A DNA stretch of 64,000 nt from Catonia carolina (GCA_035578175.1 JAQMRL010000011.1:5715501-5779500); one strand, 5' to 3'. Shown: positions 27,208-39,600, numbered from the stretch's first letter. Notes: a model not told the origin generated them from the letters alone. Program-made: numbers and translations.

Positions 27208-28217
27208 TGGTACAGTGATACAACAAACTGTAGGAATCATAATCTAACTTTATTTTACATTTTATGACAGTTACTTGGTAAAAATAACGCGGAGTCTTGT
27301 TACAATACAAGCATTTATAGTTTATGAACGTCTAAAACAAAGAGTACGTAAAAATATTTAAAGAGATTTCATAGCTTTTAAAAACTTTAGTGTTCCCAAA
27401 AAAACTAAACAAAATGTATTGAATACTTTTCTGTACTTAAATAAAATTTTAAAACATTTTAATTTTAAAGGATAGCATAATTATTTCATTAATTTATTAC
27501 TCATATAACTCGGCTATTGGGTTTGATTTTTAACAATAAACGTATCTGTTAACGAGCAAATGACATTATCGTGTTTAAATTATCTACGCCGAAAGAGGAG
27601 GTGTAACATGAAATTAACAATATTTAATCGTTCAAACCGAAAATAGACACTCCCATCTACTTAAATTTTTGAAACGACTTCAAAACGAAGCAAGATTCTC
27701 AATTTGTGACGTATGTACGTTGTTTTAACTGTAAAATGAATGTTTCTCTGATCTAAGTAAATTTTTCTTTATTGGTTATTATTCCCTACAACCTGTCGAT
27801 ATTGATAAAAAAAACCACTTAAGTTCAAAACTTTCTGTATAGTCTACCTATTATAAATAAAATTTAGTTCAACTGCTGCATTGAATAGGAAGAACTCAGA
27901 AAAAATTTAGGGTTACAAGAATAAGTAAATATGTGTACTATTGATTTTTCATTTTTTACTTTATATTTGAAAATTGACATCCTTTTCTTTTTTATAACAA
28001 AAGATGGTAAACTTAGAATATATGCATGGTTTTACTTGATGAATTTAACAGACATTTTTCCTCGTTGATTTTGTAAGAAAATGTCTCGTGGTTGTTGGCG
28101 TTTGAGTCTTCTAACAAGTGGAGTTTTATGAGCATAATAATTTGTTATAAAAATTGTTTATGATATTTAGCCAGATCAAAAACGCATGGAAGTTACAAAT
28201 CATTATGATGATTATGA
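27208..28217. other. AT-rich non-coding stretch
   Basis: Nothing recognised. Confidence 0.5.
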
Positions 28218-28505
28218 TTATTATTCAAGGTGCACAGAATAAACTACGGCCGCCATAAAGGTCAAGAATGTTTATAACATAAAACGGGAATTTCGTAAAA
28301 TTGTATTAATACATTTATTCTGGATAACATGAATTCGGTTATTATGAAACCGTTTTGTTGGTCCCCAAAAATAAACCCCATGCATCTCGAATGAATGAGT
28401 ATTTTATGTTTATGAGTATTTAAAACAGACATTTATTAAAATAAAGGTCTAGTTCTCTTGACCTTTATGGCGGCCGTAGTTTATTCTGTGCACCTTGAAT
28501 AATAA
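28218..28505. mobile_element. MITE with ~50-bp perfect terminal inverted repeats
   Basis: TTATTATTCAAGGTGCACAG at 28218 is mirrored exactly at the other end (28505), with the inverted match extending through AAACTACGGCCGCC and AAAGGTCAAGA. The interior is AT-rich with no frame. It is a non-autonomous DNA transposon about 288 bp long. Confidence 0.88.
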
Positions 28506-29059
28506 AAATTGCAGCAGGAGTTGATAGGTTACACAACTGGATGACCATGCTTTATTAAAAAATAATAATTTAACTTACTGTCATTTTTCATAAACTAATA
28601 ATTATTACAAGTTTGTATTCAGTAATCAATAATTAAAAAATTTAATAAAATTTTAAAATATTTTTAGTAAAAGAAATATAATGTTTTTTTTTACTTAACG
28701 CATTAAAAGTTATTTTAAAGGTAAACTTATTATTACATGAACTATGCACACTCAATTTATTCCTTCCGCTGTCAGTTTTATTGTAAAAGACAACGTAGGA
28801 TATGCAATCGACCTTACATATGACTTTTATATTTTCTTATTTAATCAATTATATCTAATCATTTCCTATTTCCTATTATAAATTAAAATTTAATAGTAAA
28901 TACTGTATTAAAAATTTTACGCTTAACTTACTAAGTTTAAAAAATATAAAGCATTTGACAGAAATGACTTTGAAAGAAGATAACAAATTATTGGAGGTTT
29001 ATAAAACAATTTATAAACATGAAGCCTACAAATTATCAGTCCTGTACTGCTGACGGCGT
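28506..29059. other. AT-rich non-coding stretch
   Basis: Nothing recognised. Confidence 0.5.
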
Positions 29060-29225
29060 TTTTTTTATCAGTCTATCGACTGGTTTGATGCAGTTCTCCT
29101 AGCTGTTATATTTTGCATAAGTCCTTTCATATCTACATACCTGCTACACCGTACGGCTTTTGTAATTTGCTTTAAATATTCTAACCTTTGCCTCCCTATA
29201 TAATTCACTCCCTCAATACACGTAT
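29060..29225 (-). mobile_element. 3' end of non-LTR family L2
   Basis: Minus-strand C-terminal and 3' segment matching 45577-46370 and 52486-52930; the shared end includes GACTGGTTTGATGCAGTTCT (plus strand). Confidence 0.75.
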
Positions 29226-29227
29226 AC

Positions 29228-29974
29228 ATGTCAGATAACAAAAGTAAAACATCCGCCCTCGAAACCCAACACGGAATGCTCAAAAGAGTCAACCACTTCA
29301 AATACTTAGGAGAAATTATACAACAAAACGGAAACGACGTACTTACATTGCAAAACAGAATAGCAAAACTAGAAATGGCCTACGTACAAACAAGGAACTT
29401 TTACAACAAAAAATGCATATACACAATAAATGCCAAACTTAGACATCTGAACACAGTCGTTCTACCACAAGTCTTATACTCAGCCGAAACCCTAACATTT
29501 CATAGGAAAGGATTATTAACAAAACTAAATAAAATACACAGGAGATTCGCCCAGACAATCCTAGGAACAGTTTTTGACCCAGAAACCAAGATCCACAAGA
29601 AGAGAACGAACGAACACATAATGCATTTCCTAGGCGAAACTCTAACAACTAAGCTCATAAAACGTCGACTACAATATTACGGTCACATGATGAGATTCCA
29701 AAACAAAAATAACGAAACGTACAAAATGATCACATATCAAGAAAGTTTTAAAACCAAAGATAGATGGATCAAAGAAATCGAAGCAAACCTAAACACCATA
29801 AACGCTTCACGTAACGATGTAATAGATGGAACTGCCTTTAGAAGGAAAATAAAAGATTTTGGGAATTTCCCGACTGCAGAAACAAGGCAGAGGACATGGA
29901 CGCAGGAACAAAGGGAGAAGGTTAGCGAGAGGATGAAGGCGTACCATGCGAACAAGCGACAGCTTAAGAAATAA
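29228..29974 (+). pseudogene. 5'-truncated non-LTR reverse transcriptase, C-terminal part (family L1)
   Basis: A 248-codon frame with HFKYLGEIIQQNG, YNKKCIYTINAKLRHL and a C-terminal QEQREKVSERMKAY. It corresponds to the last third of the reverse transcriptase ORF at 49418-51403 (FKYLGEIIMKNG, NKKCFSRTAKLRHY, HSERMKAFWADKR). The catalytic YADD-type region is absent, so this is a 5'-truncated, non-functional copy. It abuts a minus-strand L2 fragment at its 5' end. The long open frame despite divergence from the other copy suggests it was inserted fairly recently from a related lineage. Confidence 0.8.
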
Positions 29975-29989
29975 TTTTACATAACCAGT

Positions 29990-30830
29990 GCGTTCTTTAT
30001 ATAGGACAATACAATAAAAAAAAAGTGATTCTTATTGTCACCTTCAATATACACTCCACTATCCCTACAACGCTCCATGAGAATTTTCCATTGTTGGAAA
30101 CAGTGCTGGAAGTCAACTTCTATCAGCTCCTTTAGGACTTGTGCCACTTTCTCTTTTACAACTTCCACAAACTCAAATCTTGTCCTTTTTAATGCAGATT
30201 TCATCTTAGGGAACAGGTAGAAGTCACATGGTGCAAGATCTGGTGAATAAGGTGGATGTTCTAACACTGAGATGCTGTACTTGGCTAGGAACCTCTTGAC
30301 AGACAACGCGGAATGAGCTGGCACATTGTCTTGGTGGAGAACCCATGATTTGTCCTTTCACATTTCGGGGCGTTTTTTCCTTACTCTTTGACGTAGTTTA
30401 GAAAGTACCTTAATGTAGTAATATTGATTAATTGTTTGACCTTCAGGAACCCAGTGAAGGTACACAATCCCATGGATATCTAAAAAAGCAACCTTCATTG
30501 CTTTAAATTTTGACTTGCTCATTCGAGCTTTTTTGGCTCTCGGTGAAGTTCGGCTCTTCCAGTGCATGGATTGGCGCTTCGTTTCCGGATCATAAGTAAA
30601 AAACCACGTTTCATCAAATGTTATTATCTTCAACCTGTTCCCTAAGAGGAAATCTACATTAAAAGGGACAAGATTTGAGTCTGTGAAAGCTGTAAAAGAG
30701 AAAGCGGCACGAGTTCTGAAAAAGCTGGCAGAAGATGACTTCCAGCACTGTTTCAAACAACGGAAAATTCACATGGAGTGTTGTTGGGATAGAGAAGGAG
30801 TGTATATTGAAGGTGACAATAAGTGATTAT
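29990..30830 (-). pseudogene. Mariner transposase relic, head-to-head rearranged
   Basis: Minus strand 30756 to 29977 carries the central catalytic block FDETWFFTYDPETKRQSM, then RPEM, an in-frame stop where a tryptophan is expected (about 30356), then VPAHSALSV and PPYSPDLAPCDFYLFPK, and the C-terminus ending YIEGDN. The DDD residues of a mariner are recognisable. At about 30645 the sequence switches to a second C-terminal block in plus orientation (DDFQHCF and YIEGDN, to about 30826). The N-terminal DNA-binding region is missing from both. Non-functional. Confidence 0.85.
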
Positions 30831-30888
30831 GTATAAAAATTAAATTAAATGTTTTTACAACGTCAGCCTCGTTATTTAATAGCCACAC

Positions 30889-30970
30889 CTTGTATGCCCC
30901 ACTACCCTATCGCTTCTTTTGGTAAGATGATTTTGAATACTTCTTCTTTCATCCACTCGTCTAAGAAATT
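30889..30970 (-). mobile_element. L2 non-LTR fragment
   Basis: Short segment similar to 45790-45870 (GCCCCACTACCCTATC and CATCCACTCGTCTAAG). Confidence 0.55.
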
Positions 30971-31009
30971 TGAAGGGAAAGGCCCGAACTGCATATTAAT
31001 GAATTTTTA

Positions 31010-31365
31010 TAAGACACAGTGGCTGTCCCAACACTGACGTATGGCAGTGAGGCCGAGGTGTGGAAGAATAAATATGAAAGTTCCATTCAGTTGGCAGAGA
31101 TACGCTTCTTGAGACGCATTAGGGGCTGCAGTCGACTGGATCGGTTCAAAAATGACGATATACGGCGAGAGTTAGATGTGTGTTCTCTTAAGGAGTCAAT
31201 ATTATCGAGTACCGCCGGAAATCATTTTGAAAGAATGTCTCCACATAGGATTCGTAGACTGGTCAGAAGTTACGATTGGATGCCGCGATCCAGGGCGACC
31301 GGTGGCTGGATGGATGCCGGAACAAGTCTTAGGACCCAAGCCTTGATTAGAAGAAGATAATTTCA
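31010..31365 (+). pseudogene. Non-LTR reverse transcriptase C-terminal fragment (family L3-like)
   Basis: A 113-codon frame with TLTYGSEAEVW, RFLRRIRGCSRLDRFKNDDIRRELDV and a degenerate HFERM segment. It resembles the C-terminal region at 55883-56224 (CCGYTRMDRVRNDDIRRKMGL). No catalytic motif; decayed 3' end. Confidence 0.75.
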
Positions 31366-32539
31366 CAATTTTGATCGTGGTGTTTGTTAATGTACGAGTA
31401 TATTTTAATGTTAGTATTTTAAAATGCACATAAAATATAAATTAAAAAGGTAGCGATCTGCCATTTCTGTCATTAGCACCAATTGATGGTGAAACAAATT
31501 TTATGTGATTGTCGTTTCACAGAAGTTCAAGAAGAAAATTTCAGCTTCAAGATGTGTCTCTGAGTAATCTTTTCTGCCATGAAGACTAGATTGAAAGCGT
31601 GTTGCAAGTGATGAAGAGCCTAAATTTATATAACTGTACATAACTTTTAGTATGTCTTTAAGTATAACTATGTAAATAGTTCTGTGTACATGTATATGAG
31701 TGGTGTTTGTGTGTGTGCGCGCGCGTTCGTGTGTGTGTGTGTGTGTGTGTGTAATAGTAATTTTCTGTCACCGATTGAATTTTGTCGATCATTGTTATTA
31801 TTTAATGTTTTTAATTTTTGTTAGTAATTAAATCATTGTTGTTATTTTTGTTAATTGGTTTTTGTAATTTTGTATCAGCAGTTTATTGGATACTGTAATA
31901 ATTTTGTTGTAATAACTGCGTTTTAATGACTGCATTGTTGATGCGACCTTAAATAAATAACTTTAAAAAAATGTAGCGGAAGAAACAATTGACGAAAAAT
32001 TTTTAAATTAATATTTATAATTTTTATTACATTTTTTACTAATTCGTATTCTTCATCTTATAAATTAAAATTGTAATAATTAAACTTATTACTATTACTT
32101 GCTATTAAGTTCCGGTATTTTAAGGAAAATTCTGCATTATAACAGTTTTGTTTAAAATGAAATAATAGTGGTAATTTGTTTTGTGGTATTCCTATTTAAG
32201 TAGAAAATACAGATTACTTTGTCCTTGAAAAGTGACATTGTTTTGAGTACCGCGAAAAGAAGAGTTATAATATTACTTGTTACTTCATCACCAACATCGC
32301 AACAAGAGAGGAACCAACGATCGTTTAACTGATGGCAGAAAAATAATGCGGTCGATTGACAATCTTTTACAGAAAATTGTCGACAAAAGAAGCAGTTCAG
32401 GGACAGCTGATCTGAGAATTTTTTTTAATCTCTTGTAGACAGTATTATTCTCATTAATAATTCATTGTTGATTTTTAAGTAGTTTTTCAATAAGTATCTA
32501 CCTCACTTCATAACGGAAACCCTCTTTCTGAAAAGAAAA
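31366..32539. other. Non-coding, with a (TG)n tract at 31704-31752
   Basis: AT-rich; TG tract with an internal CGCGCG. No gene seen. Confidence 0.5.
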
Positions 32540-33480
32540 ACTAGTGTAAAACCGTCGCACAACTTTTTCTTGCCAATGTAAATAATAAAAAACCTAACGT
32601 AATTTTAATCATGAGTGGATGACACTAAATGAAAATCAACTTCTGTTGGACTTTAATTTTGTTAAACTAAATATAGAAAATCACTAATTTTGACGCTAAA
32701 CTAAGCTCTGTAGAATATTGTCAATATCTTTAAATGAGTGCATACACTCATTGAACTCGCGCCTTGAACACGCCTTGAACTCCATATTAAGGTCAAATTT
32801 TTAAAGAAACCCATTTTTGCAGATTTCAATGATCAATTTGATGAAAATATAAAAAATCACTGATTGACAATGCACTAAGCACTGTAGAAAAATATGATTA
32901 AAATAGAAGTTTAGGTGTTTTAAATTTCTATAAATTTTGTTGTATACACTTTTTTCCTGAAATGCATATTATTAAGACCGCAATCTTAAAAGCAATTTTT
33001 TTACCACGAGAGCACAGTTCCCCATGAATTTTAGCATTTTAAGAAATGTTAAGGCCTCTGAAAGAATTCAGTGTAGTTTCTTTGGATCAATTGTTTTTTA
33101 TTTTGAATTTTAGCAAATATGTTCCTTACCCCATCTTGTGGAGCACAAAAATTTAGTACATGGAGCGATTTTTTTTTAAATTGCAGATGTTTTTGAGAGA
33201 ATTGGGAACAGTGAAAATCTCACAAATAAACTATTACTTCCAGTTGATATATTTTAATAAGAATATTCGTGTTGAGTTTTCTTGTGTTACGTATCTTAAG
33301 TTCCAATAACGTTATAAATTTACCGTTTCTGATATTTTTCATTACACACCAATAATTTTTAAAAACATGTTTTTTGTTTCAGAAAATCTGCAAACTTGTA
33401 TTTCCAGTGAAAAATAAAAACAATACTTTCTTTCTCTACATTTCATACAGCTCCAAGAGAGGGTCAAAATATGTACCGTG
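32540..33480 (+). repeat. Dispersed repeat family R2, copy 1
   Basis: Aligns in order with 58500-59480: CACAACTTTTTCTTGCC, TTTTGACGCTAA, AAATGCATATTA, AAAAACCCATTTTT-like, AGCACAGTTCC and a CAGTTGAT(AT) block. About 0.9 kb, with no coding frame. Confidence 0.65.
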
Positions 33481-36007
33481 TATTTCAGTAATTTCTATCT
33501 GCTACACTAAAGTAAATAGACTACCTCATTTTAATACGGATCCCTGGCATAGAAACCAGTTGCATTGACCACTATAACAACGACCCAGCCAAAAAGTTAA
33601 TTTGAATTTAGTTTTATTTTAGTTTTTACAATTTTCTTTAGAAATCGATCTCCAAAATTCTCCTCATTATTGTATCTTTCATTATGTTTCAAAATGAACT
33701 TGATAAAGGGAGAAAACAGTACTTTTGATAAATAATTTAAAAACTTTTTATTTGTTTCTGAAGACATGCTCATGCTTCAAACAACAGTGTGGATGATTAT
33801 ACGAGATCTTTACCCAGCTAAACTATCCGGAGACAAGGTCACCATTGAAGGTAACCTAATCCAACAAAATTTTTACGATTTCTTTCTCGTTGATGACGTA
33901 TTCAAATGATAAATATATATAAAACTATTGGTTTTATCATATTTTATGGTTATTGAAAAATAAAATTAATTACTTATATTCTAGGAGTTTAAGACTTAAT
34001 AAATTTTTATGTCGTAAACATATAAAAAAAATTAAGTTGCCTTAAATTTTATTAATTTATTTATAAATTGAAATAAAACGTATGAAATTCAATGTCATTC
34101 AAATTTGGCACTCAAAATATTTTCAAACTAATATTTTTATTTATTAGACCAATTTAACTATTAATTAAATTTCCAAATTAGGCATATAAAAATAATATAT
34201 AGGCTACATACAGTAATACTTTTTCGATACTTATTTTATGGTTAATTTAAATAATAAACTGATGATTACATAATAAGGTTCCCTTAATGATTACTATATT
34301 TGATGAGTTTGTATTTAATTATAAATAAATATAAAATAAATTGAAGCCGTTAATTTAAATTAAAGTATTTCAATCGACAAAGTTTTAGAGCTTGTCTGAC
34401 AGCAAGAGTCAGCTGCGTTGTGAAAGAAATAACCCTTCAGTTTGTCCCTCATCAACAGTCGTTTCATTATTATGTAGACAACTTTATTTGAAAACTGCTG
34501 CCTATCTGTTGTTCTTTTTTAATATATTTTTGCCATCAGTCTCTCTACTGGTTTGATGCAGTTCTCCAAGCTGTTCTATCTTGCTTAAGTCATTTCATAT
34601 CTACATAACTGCAACTATTTATTTTATATCTGAATATTTTAATATCTATATAAGTGTTATCTCTCCGTTATAATGGTTTTGTGTAGTCTCATTAACCATT
34701 ACTTAATTTCATACGTGGAACAAACAAAGTCAGATTTTGTAATTGTTAGTTGTAAATAAAACCATAAAACTGTGGAAGTGGTTAGCATGGTTGTATTAGA
34801 GTTAATTTTACTAAATCTCTTTTCTGACCAATAAAGAAAGTATAAAACTGTTTTAGCCTAGTATCGAAAGATACCACTATATTTAATTAAACTTTCAAAA
34901 TATAAATATATAACAAACTAAATTCTTAAACAATAGATTAATATACATAAACGTTACAAGGAGGATAACAATTTATGAGTTGCTACCACTTTAGAATAGA
35001 AGTCTCATGTGTAGGTAAACAGACTATCCCGCTCTGTTCATTCAGCCGACTAGATCCGCCAGACAAACTCTACCTACATATTTTCTACGTACAAGTAACT
35101 ATTAACCATTATTTATACAAAATATTGGTAATAGATTAATTAAAATTTCATCAAGCGGAAATAAATTTTTGACAAAGTTATGTAAAGTGTAAAACTCAAA
35201 GTAATTGAAATAAATTGAATTTTATTTATAAATTATTTATAATTAAATAGTTCAATGGGTCTATACTTTTTTAAACGAGTAGATTAATTTATAAACGCAT
35301 ATCTTTATATGTATCTTTCCTTTCAGTTTTTCTTTTAATAAACTAAATTAATGATGTAACTTTTTTTTACTTTTGCCGGATTTCTTATTTCGAGATGTAA
35401 TAAATATAAACGTTCAAGGTCATCATTTATTTATTTATGTCAGTTTTTTAATTACACCAATAAAAAATTTTACTATAAAATGTACCAGTTAATTTCATTT
35501 TGCAATACCTAAAAAATAAAATAAATGATGGTTTTCATGCACAACGCTTTAAAAAACAAAGGTAAGCTAAACCATTGAAGGACCGACTGGTTAATAATAC
35601 CTGCTTATTGACTCGTAGATGACGTCATATAACAACAACGAACTGATATCATTTTCCAAAGAAACTACACTGCATTCTTTCAGAGGCCTTAAAATTTCTT
35701 AAATATTTTTTTTAGATGTATTTTATTTTAAACGGAATCAGACTTTGACGACGTAAAACAACAATCTGAATTTTAACGTACTTCACAAACAATCTGCTTA
35801 TGAAAACCAATTTTTGATGATAAATTTGAATTTTTCTTTTCGGATCAAAGTTAAACTATCACTTTAAAACGAACTGGGCCTACAGAGTTTAGTTTCAGGG
35901 TGCATTCAATAATTATACTATAAATTATTTTAAGTTTCAATCGAAAATCCTTCGATCTCTAATAACTACGTTCAACCACATAGCAAACACAATCACAAAG
36001 ATCTAGT
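33481..36007. other. AT-rich stretch with small repeat fragments
   Basis: 34535-34620 is an L2 3' end fragment (CTGGTTTGATGCAGTTCTCC). 35650-35706 is an inverted R2 fragment (compare 33040-33095). No gene seen. Confidence 0.5.
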
Positions 36008-36380
36008 CCTTTGGGCCATCCAGTCAGTCATCATAAAGAAACTTGTTATTTATTTAAGTAACACCGTTTGATGGAGCATTTTTTGTGGTAACCAGCTGAC
36101 ATATGAACAAACTTCTTCTATAACCTCTTTTTTGGTTTAACGTCCGTTCTTCGATTACTGCTAATGCAGACGGTGAAGATGAAATGAATTTTTGTAACGT
36201 ATGAAAATATGCCGTGCCTGAATGGGATTCGAATCTAAGACCGCATGATGAGAGGCGAGCACGTTACCAACTACGCCAATGCGGCCGGCGTAGTTAGTAA
36301 CCTCATGACTACTCCAAGTCAAAAATATCAATCCAATGGGTGTTTGTCAAAATTGTACAGTACGCGATAATAAATAAATG
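36008..36380 (+). repeat. SINE-like repeat S5, interrupted by SINE S1
   Basis: Both ends match the S5 copies at 41955-42190 and 55128-55370 (GGGCCATCCAGTCAGTC start, AAGTAACACC, TGTCAAAATTGTA end). 36126-36298 is a foreign S1 SINE in minus orientation. Confidence 0.7.
36126..36298 (-). repeat. tRNA-derived SINE S1
   Basis: On the minus strand GCCGGCCGCATTGG start, GTAACGTGCTCGCC A-box region and GATTCGAATCCC B box, then GTTACAAAAATTCATTTCAT and GTCTGCATTAGCAG. Same family as 39418-39600. Confidence 0.8.
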
Positions 36381-36446
36381 AAGAAAACACGGAGAGAATT
36401 TTTATATCTTAATTCTCAAAGAAAAACTTAATTGATACATAAAAAA

Positions 36447-36449
36447 TTA
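36447..36449. repeat. TTA target duplication, left
   Basis: TTA immediately before CACTGGTCTGCA; TTA also follows the right terminus at 38354-38356. Confidence 0.7.
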
Positions 36450-38353
36450 CACTGGTCTGCATCAAAAATTCCCCTTGAACTTTAATAGGTGATTTTTATG
36501 TATTTTGAGCCCCTGAATCCAAATCTGACCTCCGTTTTGGTCCATCACCCACCATTTTTAGGGGGTGGGCCACTCCACCTTATTTAGGAAATTTCAACTT
36601 TTTATCAGTCTGGTGTAACTATAATATGAAATTGTGCAGTTGTATCACGGTTTTATGGTTCTTCAAGGCCTTCCTAACACTGAGAGAGTACAATAAGAGA
36701 GTATTGATGTATTGATACATTTTGTGCAGTTTTACTTATACAATGTTTCTGGTTCAAGGTACTTGTCATCGAATACATATACTTAAAGAGAGTGGTTTTA
36801 CTTGGAGGAAGCTTTTCTCTTGTACTGATCTCTGGGAGTTTCACCCAAGAGTGACCAGCAGTAGTCTACTAATATACTTGAGTTCCACTTGCCAGAGAAC
36901 AGTTTTTCGAAGAGTGCAATGTCTTGATGAAACCTTTCTCCACTTGCATCGTAAACTGCTCCCAAGTTTTCTGGGAAAAAGTCCAAATGTGCGTGTGAAA
37001 GGTGCAATTTTAATAACATGTTGCAACCCATTGACTCGTATGCAGATAGCAATTCTTCGACGAGTTCAACATAATTTTCACTTTTGTTAAATCCTGAAAA
37101 ATATTTCACTCATGTCCTTAAATGCAGCCCAAACTCTTTTTTCTTTTCAATTTAAGTGATGAACACTGAATCTTTTAAAAGCTCTCTAATTTGTGGACCA
37201 ACACAAAAAATTCCCTCTAATTTTTGCTTCACTCAAACCTAAATATTTGCTCTTCAAATACTGGAATCCGTCTCCTGTTTTATCGATAGCTTTCACGAAT
37301 TGTTTAGTCAAACTGAGTTTGATACTCAAAGGATACAGAAATATGTTTTCACTCAGGACTAAAGGCTCATTGGCAACAGTTTTCTGACCAGAAACTAAAC
37401 TTTCGCACGAGGGCTAATTTCGAACGGTATAATTTTTATCGCGGGCTTGACTATCCCACTCACACAGAAAACAACAATGTTTGGTGTATCCCGATTAAAG
37501 TCCTGTAAGTAAAGCCACAACCTTAAAATCAGCACAGAGCTTCCGGGGATGATCTTTATAACCAATTTTTTCAAGGATACGGCTGATATTTTTGTATGTC
37601 TCATTCATGTTGACCCTGTATGCAACCGGAACTGAGGGCAAATCATTACCATTTGCCAAAAAAACAGCTTTTAAACTGGTTTTAGATGAGTCGTCGAATA
37701 GGCGCCAATTTTCTGGATCATCTGGCATGTTAGGTTCAATCACTAATCCATTTACATTATTGCAGTACACTAAGTCACCGTTCTTCGAAAAAAATTGTTT
37801 AAACGAAGCTAGCCAGGATCTAGAAACAGAAATTTTCACTTCTTTTTCCAAGAGGTCCCATTGCTGAAGTTGAGACCCGAGCAGTTGGGCTTTAGTTTTG
37901 GGAGATTTAAATCCCGGATGAGATCATGAAGCTCCTTTTATGTGACAAGATGAGGCTCTAAGCGTAAAAAATGTACTGAAAACGTTTAATCGTCGCTAAG
38001 CTTATCACTTGGCCCGGCTTCCTACCTTGGCAGACACCCACCCTGCTACACCTCTGAACTAACGGTGATGTCACCCCTCACCTTCGGTCTTCATGCACAA
38101 ATGTGCGTGCACTGAGGTAACATTTTCTTTGGAGGGGAGGGTGGGGTACTTACAACCTCCTCCCGCCCCTCGGTTTATTAGGAATAACCGCTTTTAGGTG
38201 TTTTTTCGAGAATTTCAATGGGGGCACCCCCCTCAAAAACGGTGGGTGATAGAGAGTAACGGAGGTCAGATTTGGATTCAGGGGGTCAAGATTCATAGCA
38301 ATCACCCATCAAAGTCCAAGGGGAAAAAATTTTCTTTTTTTTGCAGACCAGTG
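36450..38353 (-). mobile_element. DNA transposon, 1.9 kb, CACTGG termini, TTA duplication
   Basis: The left terminus CACTGGTCTGCA is mirrored as TGCAGACCAGTG at 38353. The inverted match continues with gaps for over 100 bp (CCCCTTG, GGTGATT, CCCTGAATCCAAATCTGACC, ATCACCCACC). A 3-bp TTA duplication and CACTR-type ends fit CACTA-like or PIF/Harbinger-like groups. The interior carries only a decayed minus-strand gene. Confidence 0.82.
36798..37851 (-). pseudogene. Decayed ORF inside the CACTGG element
   Basis: Minus-strand fragments: 37851-37495 with FFSKNGDLVYCNNVNG, NWRLFDDSSKTSLKAVFL and YKDHPRKLCADFKVV; 37109-36798 with CNMLLKLHLSHAHLDFFPENLG and GERFHQDIALFEKLFSGKW followed by DYCWSL. The same order of motifs (WRLFIDSS..SLK, then HSHLDRFPENLG..GERFHQDI) occurs in a repeated uncharacterised ORF family I recall from many arthropod genomes. 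At least two frame breaks separate the parts. Enzymatic role unknown; an association with this transposon is supported by its position between the inverted repeats. Confidence 0.7.
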
Positions 38354-38356
38354 TTA
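38354..38356. repeat. TTA target duplication, right
   Basis: See 36447-36449. Confidence 0.7.
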
Positions 38357-38496
38357 TTCGATTGTTACTTATTTTGCTACAATAAGAACAGCTGTCGAAA
38401 AATTACAAAAATATTTACAGGTTTTAGAATCAGTAGAACAATTATACAATCGCTTAATTACCTTTTACTTTGCACATGCGAATAACTGTACAATTT

Positions 38497-38632
38497 TTTT
38501 TTTTTTTTATTTATTTAACGTCGCATCAACATCAAGGTCATTAGCGACGACGTTGGGGTGTAACTGTGTGTGATGCGGATGAAATGATTTTTTGTAACGT
38601 ATGAAAATATGCCATGCCTGAGTGGGTACAAT
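38497..38632 (-). repeat. SINE S1-like fragment with GTCGCATCAAC module
   Basis: Contains TTTAACGTCGCATCAACATC and GGTCATTAGCGAC, then the S1 segment TTTTGTAACGTATGAAAATATGCC. Chimera or subfamily. Confidence 0.6.
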
Positions 38633-39417
38633 ATTTATTTTGTAAATACTATGCAAATCATTGTTATTAAAACAAATATAATTATATCAGCATAACTAAG
38701 CGTATTTTTATGGGATGATGCAATGCAGTGAAAATATGAAAACTGCAATCATAATATAAACAAGATTATAACAATAGCATTGTGTTTTTATTTCTACAGA
38801 CAAATTCACAATCTTATTAAGTTCAATTTAAATAGGTCACTGTCATTTTTAACAAAATTTAAATTTTTTTGAAGATTGTTATTTGCTGAAGCTTATCATC
38901 ATTTTTAGATTGTTACACGATATTCATAAATTTTCAGTTTGTTAAAATAATTATTATAACCCAATCCTTTTGGAGTAATAAATTTACTTTTTATTGAACT
39001 CCTGTCTTACGTTTGTACAAGCCCTTTTCAAAATTTAACTTTTCCTCGTCATTTCAAAAATATCAAACCGTGTTCAGTTATTTTCGGAAAACGTCAGAAG
39101 TATTAGCACTTCAACTGCATTATTAAATCAAAATTTCAAACTCATTTATATACCTATTGATAATTAAATTAGTCAAAATTGACTAAAATATCAAACCCAC
39201 TAGTTAACAAAGAACACTTTTTTGAACTGTGAAACATTAAAATAAGAGCTTCACGAATCAAATTCTATGAATTTACGCTTATTGAAATACAATATTACGC
39301 TCTGCTAAAAAAATAAGTAATAGTAATAAAAAGGTAATACCGGTAGTAGGTAATAAATTTAAGACAGTTAATTTTAGAAATATCAGTAGTTATCTTGACA
39401 CGTCCTATGCCTATCTT
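38633..39417. other. AT-rich non-coding stretch
   Basis: Nothing recognised. Confidence 0.5.
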
Positions 39418-39600
39418 GATGCCGGCCGCGTTGGTGATGTTGGTAACGTGCTCGCCTCTCATCACGCGGTCTTGGGTTCGAATCCCACTCGGGCATGGCA
39501 TTTTTTCATACGTTACAAAAATTCATTTCATCCTTCACCGTCTGCATTAGCAGCAATTTGCAAAACAGTCGGACGAAAAAAAAGCTTATCTGGATGGAAT
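39418..39600 (+). repeat. tRNA-derived SINE S1
   Basis: GCCGGCCGCGTTGG start, TGGTAACGTGCTCGCC (A box region), GGGTTCGAATCCC (B box), then the tail module CATACGTTACAAAAATTCAT and CGTCTGCATTAGCAGC. Confidence 0.85.

Noticed and set aside
39418..39600. tRNA gene
   Set aside because: A and B boxes are present but the cloverleaf is not complete and the body continues into a shared SINE tail.
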